From: Cochliopodium minus
Taxonomy: Eukaryota; Discosea; Himatismenida; Cochliopodiidae
Assembly: GCA_024220525.1 (NCBI GenBank)
Contig: JAMYWO010000087.1
Coordinates: 86,143 to 130,327 of the forward strand
Length of the DNA: 44,185 nt
Reading direction: 5' to 3'
Shown: piece after piece, positions 36,401 to 44,185 of the stretch
Layout of the letters: each line of letters opens with the position of its first letter
Position numbering within the stretch: position 1 is the stretch's first letter
Notes under the pieces: generated by a model
Databases searched by the model: none
What the model was told of the DNA's origin: nothing
The model's input: only the letters and a program-made list of their open reading frames with translations
Position numbers and translations under genes: made by a program

Positions 36401-36414
36401 TCTTGTTCAATCAT
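33404..36414 (-). CDS. M49-family dipeptidyl peptidase (DPP III-like), 5' part, 11 exons
   Basis: Exons 36414-36214, 36045-35973, 35641-35490, 35148-34956, 34813-34748, 34480-34322, 34082-34074, 34013-33997, 33931-33876, 33744-33688 and 33524-33404 give 368 codons. The M49 blocks are GANFYPEDLTSEEWEEWKKS, SDYSWVDVDQDSVLDVTFGP, SGDVSGPHAVAFCLPNDEVV, KGSKRVMLKNISEAKF and FFTHTLCHE. The last two residues are the first His-Glu of the zinc site. Two exons of 9 and 17 nt are required. The exon ends in phase 0, and the continuation, LVHALGPH, is at 43725. Members are zinc exopeptidases that release dipeptides from N termini, usually in the cytosol. There is no Nudix domain on this gene. Confidence 0.92.
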
Positions 36415-36505
36415 ACTTATTTTTTTTTTTTTTTTTTCAGCTAAAATATAAATCTACATATTAATTAAAATAATTCAAATTTTAAAATTTTTTATTCTTT
36501 ATTGT

Positions 36506-36787
36506 TCAACAACATAAACAATCACATGATCTTTCAATGTAGCAACATTCACAAGTAAAACAACAAGCACAACAAGAAAAAGGACTGGCCATACATGGGA
36601 AAAAACAGCAGCGAATGCGACGAAACCCATTTTTATTTCCCCCTGAAGAAGAAGACGATGAAGAAGAGTTGTTATTTTGAATAATTATTGTTGGTTGAGA
36701 AGGTGATGTATTATAATTCATTGGTGGAGGTTGGTGTTGGTATTGAGGTTGCTGTTGTTGGTAAAGTAGTGGTTGATTTTGACTCAT
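36506..36787 (-). CDS. Small Cys-rich protein with Gln/Pro-rich N terminus, 93 aa
   Basis: Single-exon ORF with ATG at 36787. The N-terminal half is Gln/Pro/Tyr/Asn-rich (YQQQQPQYQHQPPPMNY), followed by a Ser run. The C-terminal third is packed with cysteines in pairs (RIRCCFFPCMASPFSCCACC, FTCECCYIERSCDCLCC). The layout, a proline/glutamine-rich cytosolic arm and a Cys-rich hydrophobic tail, resembles CYSTM or other palmitoylated tail proteins, but no family is certain. Membrane association by acylation is an inference. It sits between M49 and the SRP68 3' exon on the same strand. Confidence 0.75.
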   Translation of the reverse strand: MSQNQPLLYQQQQPQYQHQPPPMNYNTSPSQPTIIIQNNNSSSSSSSSGGNKNGFRRIRCCFFPCMASPFSCCACCFTCECCYIERSCDCLCC

Positions 36788-37042
36788 TATTTTATCAGAA
36801 AATAGAATTTAATTTTTTTTTTTTTATTTTTTATAAATTTTAATAAAATTTATTTTTTTTTGATTATGAAGATTTGTAATTTTATAATTACAATACAAAT
36901 TTGATTTTTATCCCTTCTATTATTTCACAGAAACGAATTTTAATTAAATTTAAATTTTAATTTTTTTTTTTGATGAAATAAAATAATTTTTTAAAAAAAG
37001 ATAGTTTAAATATCTTTTTAATTGATTTGAAAAGAAGGAAAA

Positions 37043-38127
37043 TCATCCAAACCAAGACCAAAAACCAGTTTTCTTTTTCTGCTTTCTTTCATCAAGGGGA
37101 GGAAATTGGCACTTTACGAGAGCAAGATCAAAAGAAACAGGCTTGGTAGGAATAGGAGAAGGGGAAGGAGGAATGGAAGTCAAAAAAATGTTGGAATCAC
37201 TTGATTGTTGTTGAGGGAGAGGAGGAGAAAAAGTGAACAATCTTTGAAGAAGAGGAAGTTTGGAAGAATCAGAAGAAAGATCATTGTCATTGGAAGAAAG
37301 AGATTCTTTGCTTTGTTGATGAATAAAGTGGTTGGCGCGGAGAATGGATTTTTCAGAACGGATTTGTTGGGAGAGGAGGTTGAGAGCTTTCATGTCTTCC
37401 GCAGAAGGGTTGTTGCAACTTTGGTGATGTTGCAAAGCAGAGCCGATTTGTTGTTGGGTGTAGTTGAAGAGAGAAAGGGCATTAGCGAATTGTTTGTTGA
37501 AAGCGTAGTTGAGAGACAACCAATAGTATTGGAAGGCCTGGTAAGAAAGATACTTGGAGGTGTACACTTTGTTTTGTTCGAGATCGTTTTGATCGATCTG
37601 GTTTTTGAACTGGGTGATGTTGTGGAGGAGGTTGGAATAGAGTTTGGCGACATCCGAATGTTTGGAGTGAGATCCCAACAAGGAGGTGATATCTTCGCTG
37701 GATGTGTCCTCATCCTCGACTGATTGGATTCGCTTCTCGGCCAACTTGATAAGAAAAAGATTTCTCTCGATCGTATCCAATATCTGGTTCTGTGAGAGGT
37801 AGGAAAGGAGGAGAACTTTCTTTTGAGAGACATTGCCTTCTTTTTCTTTTTTCGTTTTGGATTGTTTGGAGAAGTAATCGTTGACTGCTTGGTTTGATTC
37901 TTCGTATGAGATGAAGAGGGAGTCGAAGAGCTTGATTTTTTTGATGAGGGAGGCCTCGTTTTGGATTTGGAGTTTGACTTGTTGCAGTTGCACGATCTTG
38001 TTTTTGATTTCCTCTGATTTTATGGCGATTTGTTTCCCTTTGAAGGTGATTTCCTTCAAGCTTTGTGTTTGTTCCACCTTGTTTTGTTCCAATACTGATT
38101 TAATTTGTTCTGTTGCTTTGTTTTCAC
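37043..38127 (-). CDS. SRP68: SRP68, 3' exon (C-terminal half)
   Basis: Starts after the acceptor AAAAG at 38128 with GT GAA AAC and is open to TGA at 37043, about 361 residues. SRP68 features: FKGKQIAIKSEEIKNKIVQL (the family WRGK...VPVK block), the helical repeat region, LEQNKVYTSKYLSYQAFQYY, WLSLNYAFNKQFANALSLF, and the C-terminal SRP72-binding end PVSFDLALVKCQFPPLDERK. No credible start lies upstream: an in-frame ATG at 38167 would read through intron-like sequence. Entry phase 2 (GT) exactly complements the phase-1 exit (G) of the exon at 863-113. It is one gene with that exon, not a separate C-terminal gene, unless the assembly is right and the gene is split. Confidence 0.93.
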
Positions 38128-38343
38128 CTTTTAAAAATGATAAATTAGGATTTAAAATTATTTGCAATCTTGATATATGGATATAATTTCGAGCAAATTT
38201 TAAAATACTTCAACAAATGATGATCAATGATTTGTATATTGAATCATATGATACTTTATCGATCATTTTTCACTCACAAATTTTTTGTTTGAATAAATAT
38301 TATGCAGATACAAATCATGTTATTTCTTTCTGCATTGATTTAT
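38128..38343. other. Intron-like unique sequence upstream of the SRP68 3' exon
   Basis: About 215 bp of moderately complex AT-rich DNA between the SRP68 acceptor and the n at 38344. Its texture resembles bases 1-112 rather than the A-rich tracts nearby, as expected if both are halves of the same SRP68 intron. Confidence 0.5.
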
Positions 38344-38344
38344 N

Positions 38345-38418
38345 AATATTACAACAGTTTAAATTTTGTTAGTAAAAATATTATATCCGCTAACAAAGTT
38401 GTAATATTTGGACATGTC
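38345..38418 (-). mobile_element. MITE copy (Tc1/mariner-like), reverse orientation, one end lost at the n
   Basis: The reverse complement reads GACATGTCCAAATATTACAA, then CTTTGTTAGCGGATAT, then CTAACAAAATTTAAACTGTT GTAA. This is about 90% identical to the copy at 39416-39500, which lies in the other orientation. The complete end abuts TA (38419-38420), like a Tc1/mariner target site. The opposite end cannot be followed past the n at 38344. Confidence 0.7.
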
Positions 38419-38580
38419 TATTTGACAACAAATAATCTTTATTTTTTTTTTTGATTTTACAATTTTTCATTTATTTTTATTCATTTGTTAATTTATTTTT
38501 TTTATTTTTATTTTTTATTTATTTTTTATTCTATACAGTTTTTTTTATTCATTTTTATTTAATATTGTTATTTTTTTTAG

Positions 38581-40526
38581 ATTTGTTTTTGAGAACTACT
38601 TTGGATGTAATTTCCAAATTCATTTTCAATGAAGATTTCGATGTTCTAGGAGAAGACAAGCACCAATTCATAGGGACCTATGCAGAATATGGAGTGGAAG
38701 TAAAAAAAATTGTTAAAAATTTTTTGAATTTTTTATTTTATTATAAGTATTATTATTTATTTATTTATTTTTCATAATGTATTATTATTTGTAATTTTAT
38801 TATTATTTGTTAATTATTTATTTATTTATTAATTATTTTAATTTAATTTTTATAATGTATTATTACTTGTAATTTTATTATTATTTGTTAATTATTTTTT
38901 TTTATATTATTATTTTTATTTTATTATTTTATTTTTATTTTTTTCATCATTCTTATTATTATTTAATTAATTTTTTATTTTATCTAATTATTTTTTTTTT
39001 TAAAAAAAGTTGTTGAAATATTCATTGCCTTTTTATTTATACATGCCTTTCAAATTTAACAAAAAATTCTTGCAATTACGAAAAAACCACGATGATTTAA
39101 TCAGAGAAATGATTGAAAAAAGAAGAAAAATTATTGATGATATCGACAATCCCCTTTGTTTATTGGACCTTCTTTTGAAACAAAATGTGCAAGATGATGT
39201 CATTGTCAGCGAAATTGTAAACAATAAACAATAATAAAAATATTTTTTTTTTGAATTTTTTTTAATTTGAAAAGCAAGGTGTTCTTTTTGCAGGGTATAA
39301 AATAATTATATTATTTATTTTATTATTTTATTATTTTATTATTTTATTATTTATTTTTTTATTTTTTTATTTTTTTAATTTTTTTAATTTTTTATTTTTT
39401 ATTTTTATTTAATTAGACATGTCCAAAATTTACAACTTTGTTAGCGGATATTAATTAATTACTAACAAAATTTAAACTGTTGTAAAATTTTGAACATCCC
39501 TATTATTTAATTTTATTTTTTATTTTTTTTATTTTTTTATTTTATTATTTTATTATTTATTATTTATTATTTTTATTAATTATTTTTTTTTTATTAATAA
39601 TTATATTATTTATTTTATTATTTACTATTTTATTTTTTTATTATTTTTTATTTTTTCTTTTTATTATTATATTATTTTTTACAGGCATGAGACAACAGCA
39701 CATACTTCTGCTTTGGGAATAATGGAGCTTCTGAAAAGAAAGGAGTTGTTAGTGGAGATAAAAAATGAGGTGGATGAGGTTTTTGAAGAAGCTTCTTTCA
39801 ATGACACTTCATCCTATAAAAAATTAACTAAACTCGATGCTTGTTTCAAAGAAACATTGAGAAGTAAAGATGAAATTATTTTTTAATTTTTTTATTTTTT
39901 ATTTTTATTTTTATTAAATTATTTTTATTTAATATTTTTGATTTATTTATTTTTATTTTGATTTTTTGATTTATTTTTATTTTTTTTCAAAAAAAGTGCA
40001 TCCACCTGCAACTGCTCATCCTCTAACTTCTATTAAAGACACTTATCTCGATAATTATTTTTTTCCAAAAGGGAGTGTAATTTTTATAAACAAAAACTAA
40101 AATTAAATAAAAAAAATAAAAAATTTTCAAAAATATAAATAAAATATAAAATTCATTTAGATTAATGAAAACATTTTTTAAAATTTATTCAAATAGATTG
40201 CAATGGGTAACACAATGAATTTGATGAGAAGTGAAGAGTATTGGAACAAACCCAATGATTTTTTACCCGAAAGATGGTACGATCAAAACTTTGAAGAAAA
40301 AAAACTGGAAGAGGGGTTGTCAAGGGAATCTGTTTACATGCCTTTCTTGAGAGGGAGACATACTTGTATTGGTATTCATCTTGCTAGATTGGAATCCATT
40401 GTTGTTTTGACCCATTTTCTTCATAAGTTGGATTTCGAGTTTGATTGTGATCCAAGCAAAATCAAGATCATTCAGAAATTCACTTTGGAGCCTGTTGGTC
40501 TTGTTATCAAATGTTCAAAAAGATAA
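38581..40526 (+). CDS. Cytochrome P450, 5'-truncated, 6 exons visible
   Basis: Exons 38581-38699, 39010-39216, 39275-39294, 39685-39863, 39997-40076 and 40197-40526 keep phase (about 310 aa). Visible motifs in order: TLDVISKFIFNEDFDVL, the I-helix oxygen-activation motif GVLFAGHETTAH (split by a 20-nt exon), the K-helix ETLR, FLPERW, and the haem loop PFLRGRHTCIG with the Cys ligand. About 150-190 N-terminal residues (membrane anchor, helices A-C) are missing: the first visible exon needs an upstream exon in phase 1 and none is present after the n at 38344. One intron carries a MITE. The substrate cannot be inferred. Confidence 0.93.
39416..39500 (+). mobile_element. 85-bp MITE, Tc1/mariner-like, inside a P450 intron
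   Basis: The element starts GACATGTCCAAAATTTACAAC and ends with sequence whose complement is GGGATGTTCAAAATTTTACAAC, giving imperfect terminal inverted repeats of about 21 bp. It is flanked by TA on both sides (39414-39415, 39501-39502), the target duplication of Tc1/mariner elements. It has no coding capacity. It sits in the 390-bp intron between the 20-nt I-helix exon and the next exon. Confidence 0.75.
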
Positions 40527-40754
40527 ATTTTGTTTTTTTTTGATTCAATAAATTTTTCTTTTTAATTCTTTGGTATGTTTTTTGTCAATCATTTATCTTA
40601 AATTTTGTTTGTATCTAATAATTTAATCGTTTCAGTTTTTTTTTGCCTTTTTTTATTAAGAAAACATTTGGTTTTTAAAATTTCACCCTTTTTTTAAAAC
40701 AAAAATCAAAAATAAATTGTCAAAATCACATTTTAAGAATAAAAAAACCTTTGA

Positions 40755-41503
40755 ATGAATTCATACGAAGAACTATCAAATAATTCTTTGCAAAACTTTT
40801 TATTATATTACAATGATCCTAATTGGGAGAATATCAAAACAGGAGAGAAAGAAGTTCTTCTCAAAACAAAGACAGTAGTGGGCAATCCTGTTGTAATTAA
40901 AAGATCTGAAGGTGTTGTAAATTGCAACTGTAAAAAACTATTTGAACATGTTTGGTTTCAATCTTTAGATGAAAAACAAAAATATGAAAACATTTTGGAA
41001 GATGAAAAGATGTTGTTTGAAATCAATGAGAATAGGCAAATAAGATACCAAAAACTAAATTTGCCATGGCCAATGGCTGCAAGGTAAAAAAATAATAAAA
41101 CTTTTTGAAATTTTTTAATTTTTTATTTTTGATACAGAGATTTGCTGGTTAGGAAATTTCTGCAAATAATTAATTTAATAAATAAATGAATGAAAAATAA
41201 TTTTAGTTTCTTAGAAATAAATACATTATAAAAGTTGGAAATGATGATTCTTACGTTCAAATGGATATTAGTGTTGAACATATCCCAATCAACATCAGAG
41301 TTCCAATCAGCAAGAAAACAGTGAGAGCAAAAATAAACATGGGAGGTCTCATCTTCAGACCTTTAACACAAAATTCTTGTTATGTAACTTATATGATCCA
41401 AATGGACCTTGCTGGAAGTATCCCATCTTCAATAGTGAATAAATCACAAGAAAAAATAGCCAAAAGAATAAACTCTTTAAGAAAAATCGCCAAAAAGTTA
41501 TAA
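40755..41503 (+). CDS. START-domain-like lipid-binding protein, 3 exons, 211 aa
   Basis: Exons 40755-41083, 41138-41147 and 41207-41503 join in frame. A START/StAR-like fold is suggested by the order NWENIKTGEKEVLLKTK, KKLFEHVWFQ, LPWPMAARDLLFLRNKYIIK (compare the family PWPxxxRD), HIPINIRVPISKKTVRAKI, GGLIFRPL, YVTYMIQMDLAGSIPSSIVN and a C-terminal amphipathic helix. It is a single-domain cytosolic form without a membrane anchor. These proteins carry lipid between membranes; the ligand is unknown. The middle exon is 10 nt and the intron after it only 59 nt. It is convergent with the phosphatase gene, about 107 bp between stops. Confidence 0.85.
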
Positions 41504-41610
41504 ATTAACAATTTTTGGTTTTTTTTTAAAACAAAAAAAAATTGTAAATAAAATATTTTTATTTTTTAAATTATCAAACAAATTCTTTTTTATTTTTTTT
41601 TTTGATAAAA

Positions 41611-42407
41611 TCAATCGTAATCTTTTGGATCAGCATGATATCCAAAGGAGTTAACATCCAAAGTGTTTTCTCCATACAAATGTTTTTCATAGTTTACTAA
41701 CATCATCTTCAAGTGATGGTGAGGACCAACAAAAGGTCTTTTATTTTTGACTTTTCCAAAAAAATTTAAAAAATCAAATATAAAAAAATAAAAATTACCA
41801 AGTTTATATGCACTTCTAAGAGTATGATTGTGTTTTTTCATTAAATAAGCCTTTTTTTAAAAAATTTAAAATTTTATTTAAGTATTATCTATTTTATTTT
41901 TACCAATATAACTGTCACCGATCTTGATCTTCCTCTTTGACAATGTACTAATACAACCCCTTCTTTTCCTTCGATAGATTTTTCGTACTTTGAAATTATT
42001 TCGAAACATTTCTCCAATGCTTCGAACTGCGGAGAATAATTTTCAGTGATATCTTCAATGATCACTTTATGTGTAATTGCTAATTTTGAATTTTCGCATT
42101 CTTCTCCTGTATTAATGATTTCTAATTTTGAATAATAAAATATTAAAAAAAATATTATTTTTCAGAGAAAAATTAAATTACCTTTGATATTATATTTCTC
42201 TACTGTTGGTTTCTCCATTGCATTCTTATAAGATCCCAACAATAAAAAATCCAAAATTATGGATGGATCTCCATATTTTTCATGTTCATCTATCCCTTCA
42301 GATCTTTCTATCTGACTATTTGTTAACTTTGGTTTGATAAAATTGTTATCAATCTCAATTGATGTGATTTGTTTATTTGTTATTTCTTTTTGATTTGAAT
42401 TCCCCAT
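41611..42407 (-). CDS. Dual-specificity protein phosphatase, 4 exons, 211 aa
   Basis: Exons 42407-42182, 42121-41904, 41850-41799 and 41750-41611 join in frame. The domain opens with SIILDFLLLGSYKNA, a typical DSP start, and has the active-site loop VLVHCQRGRSRSVTVILAYL, giving the CX5R signature with Cys nucleophile, Arg and following Ser. The general-acid Asp is likely in IIEDITENYSP. The start MGNSNQ has Gly2 with Ser/Asn following, so N-myristoylation is possible (inference). After the domain come RPFVGPHHHLKMML and a short tail ending FGYHADPKDYD. Length fits small atypical DSPs. Confidence 0.92.
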
Positions 42408-42766
42408 TTTTTATTTTTTTTTTAATCTGTGATCTTTGATTTTTTTTTTTGAAAAAGGATCTTCAACTTCCATCCTTTTTCCTTTCATTCCAAACAAATT
42501 ATTTATGTTTGTTAAATCAAACGTGTAATTCAATTAAAAGTTAGAGATATCTTTTTAATAGCCAACAAAAAGTTTCACCGAATTCAGAAGCTCATGATAA
42601 ATTGAAAGCTCATGCCGATCGATTTGATCTTAAAGAGTAATTAAAGATCTATTAATCTTTTTTGGACCTTTCAAACTATGATCAAAAAAAAATTGAAAGA
42701 AATTTGATAGGTATTTAAACTTTAATATTATGTTCTTAATAAAGATAGTTTGAATAAAGAAAGTTT
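42408..42766. other. Intergenic spacer, about 360 bp
   Basis: AT-rich spacer between the DSP start and the M49 stop, both minus strand. It must contain the DSP promoter. No motif or RNA gene is seen. Confidence 0.45.
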
Positions 42767-43725
42767 TCAAAGATTATCGAAATCAGGAAAAGAAAGTTTG
42801 ACGTCAACAGGAATCTCACTTTTTTCAATCAACTGCAAAGACTCAAGAACATGTCCTTTTGTGACAGCATACTTTTGGATGAGTTGTTGAGCTTTTTCTT
42901 TGCTTCCTTCTGCTTGTAGTGTCAATATGATGTTTGAAAGGCTTTTAACGTTTTCCTAACAAAAATTTTTTGAATTTTTTTTTTTTTAAATTTTTTGTTT
43001 TAATATTTTAAATTAATTGATTATTTTTTTTATTTCCAATTTAATTATTTTTACCTTTATCTTGTCAAAATTTATTCTGTATCTTTTTTTCTCTTCATCA
43101 AAAACCATTCCACCATTTTCTACAAGAAATAATTTTCCAATGAAAATTTTAAAATTGAAAAAATTAAATTTTACCAACAGCATAATTAAGAATAATTGCC
43201 TAATAATGAAAAAAGAAAAAAAGCAAATAAAAAAAAAATTAAATTAAATCAAAAAAAAAAAGTGTAATTTTTACTTGTCCACAACCCTAGAATTTAAAAA
43301 AAAATTTTTTATGGAAATAATTTTTCTAAAAATAATTTTTGGAATGATTTTTGTTTTTACGTGAGATTCTCCCAACCCGAACCTAACACTTCTGAAGCAG
43401 CCAATGTATTGGGTAACGTAAAATGATTTTTCCAATTTTTTGTCAATCACACCTTTTATTTTAATTTATTTAAATCTTAAATTTTTTTTAAATTTTTAAT
43501 TTATATTATTTTATTTAAATTTGTATTTATTTAATTTTAATTTTTAATTTCTTAAATTTATTTATTTAATTTTTTACCTTTATCAATTAGAAGTTGGATG
43601 GCATAGAGACCGACAATGTCAGCTTTGGCCTCTTCAATGCTGGAATGAACCTCCTGCAACATGCTTCTCACTGTTGTCTTGTTGTTTTCTACTTCTATGT
43701 CGTGTGGTCCCAAAGCATGTACCAA
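42767..43725 (-). CDS. M49-family dipeptidyl peptidase, 3' part, 6 exons
   Basis: Exons 43725-43578, 43452-43361, 43286-43275, 43199-43175, 43119-43055 and 42955-42767 (stop TGA) give 176 residues. The first exon opens LVHALGPHDIEVENN, supplying the rest of the zinc motif (HE from the other piece plus LVH, i.e. HELVH), and contains IEEAKADIVGLYAI, the second metal-ligand motif. Next come FRSVRFGLGESHGCGQAIIL, FDKIK and the C-terminal helix TLQAEGSKEKAQQLIQKYAV, ending PVDVKLSFPDFDNL, as in the family. Exons of 12 and 25 nt are required. It enters in phase 0, matching the exit of the piece at 33404. Joined length is 544 aa, close to the short DPP III of Caldithrix-type. It lies upstream of its own 5' part. 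Confidence 0.92.
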
Positions 43726-43740
43726 CTAATTAAAAAATGA

Positions 43741-44070
43741 AAATAAAAATAAAAACAAAAAAAAAATAAAAATAAAAAAATAAATTGGCTACAAAATAAA
43801 AAAATAAAAATAAAAGTAAATAATAAAATAAAAAATAAAAATAAAAAATAAAAATAAAAATAAAAATAAAAATAAAAATAAAAATAAAAAATAAAAATAA
43901 AAATAAAAACAAAAATAAAAACAAAAATAAAAATAAAAATAAAAATAAAAATATAATTAAATTAAAAAATAAAAAACAAAAAATAAAAAAAATAAAAAAA
44001 TAAAAATCAAAAATAGAAAAATAAAAAGTAAAATAAATGATAAATAATAAATAAAGATAAAATTAAAAAT
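43741..44070. repeat. AAAAATA tract next to the M49 3' part
   Basis: About 330 bp of A-rich repeat of the same type as 32521-32970 and 33130-33403. It begins one intron acceptor away from the M49 exon, where the missing M49 5' exons should follow. Confidence 0.9.
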
Positions 44071-44099
44071 TAAAAAACCTTTTAAAATAATTTTTTTAG

Positions 44100-44185
44100 A
44101 TAAAGCCTAAACAAAGGAACCAATCCGTATTTGTATCATTGATCCACACCAAAGAAACTAAAAGTTCAGATAACAAATTCCTTAT
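44100..44185. other. Unresolved coding-like fragment at the window end
   Basis: Unique sequence following TTTTTTTAG. On the + strand an open frame after that acceptor reads IKPKQRNQSVFVSLIHTKET and continues to the window end. On the minus strand an open frame ends at TAA near 44098 (SELLVSLVWINDTNTDWFLC). Either could be an exon; neither belongs to the M49 protein. Orientation and identity are undecided. Confidence 0.35.

Noticed and set aside
37205-37723. 172-codon + strand frame and a 147-codon minus frame overlapping SRP68
   Set aside because: Shadows of the SRP68 3' exon; the SRP68 frame carries all conserved blocks.
37043-38127. Trans-splicing joining SRP68 halves
   Set aside because: Three genes being affected at assembly-weak points makes a mapping artefact far more likely; no spliced-leader or pairing intron structure is visible.
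38210-38235. snoRNA C-box-like ATGATGA in the SRP68 intron region
   Set aside because: No D box (CTGA), no terminal stem and no convincing guide region were found on either strand.

Overview
This looks like a nuclear scaffold from an AT-rich, intron-rich unicellular eukaryote, most likely an amoebozoan. The evidence is a metazoan/amoebozoan-type STAT with an SH2 domain, asparagine homopolymers encoded by AAT runs inside conserved proteins, compact intergenic spaces, many spliceosomal introns with GT..AG ends, and TAA and TGA both used as ordinary stops (standard code). The species is an inference. Intron sequence is T-rich on the sense strand almost everywhere, so A-rich or T-rich tracts on the + strand report which way a gene runs. 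Exon joins below were worked out by hand from splice sites, reading phase and protein similarity.

Layout. Block A (1-30444) is internally coherent: 5' exon of SRP68 (-), a small hypothetical gene (-), a divergent ten-exon actin (-), U1-70K (-), an LRR protein (+), STAT (-), a DCC/DUF393 oxidoreductase (+), ribosomal protein L3 (-), prefoldin 1 (-), nuclear poly(A) polymerase (+), an unrecognised polytopic membrane protein (-), XPD/ERCC2 helicase (+), and the 3' part of an unrecognised gene with a Q/N/P/Y-rich tail (-). Block B (30446-32771) holds the middle of a CPx (copper-type) P-type ATPase (-). After a 108-N gap come a later ATPase exon (32981-33129), the 5' two thirds of an M49 dipeptidyl peptidase (-), a small Cys-rich gene (-) and the 3' exon of SRP68 (-). 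After a single n at 38344 come a 5'-truncated cytochrome P450 (+), a START-like protein (+), a dual-specificity phosphatase (-) and the 3' third of the M49 peptidase (-).

The main observation is that SRP68, the M49 peptidase and the P-type ATPase are each present in two same-strand pieces whose order is permuted: in all three, the 3' piece lies upstream of the 5' piece. In each case the pieces fit at matching intron phase; SRP68 then gives 611 aa and M49 gives 544 aa, the lengths expected for full proteins. All breaks fall in low-complexity introns, at n/N positions, at the window ends, or in a copy of a Tc1/mariner-like MITE. Reading the blocks in the order 38345-44080, 33130-38343, 1-30444 restores M49 and SRP68, and placing 32880-33130 before 30446-32771 restores the ATPase. 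An ordering error in the assembly is the simplest explanation; a real rearrangement, tandem or circular copy is the alternative.

A second theme is exon size: many internal exons of 9-31 nt are needed to keep conserved motifs intact. The gene set is mainly housekeeping: splicing (U1-70K), polyadenylation, transcription/repair (XPD), translation and secretion (L3, SRP68), folding (prefoldin), and signalling (STAT, DSP). I see no mobile genes, viral genes, CRISPR arrays, tRNA or rRNA.
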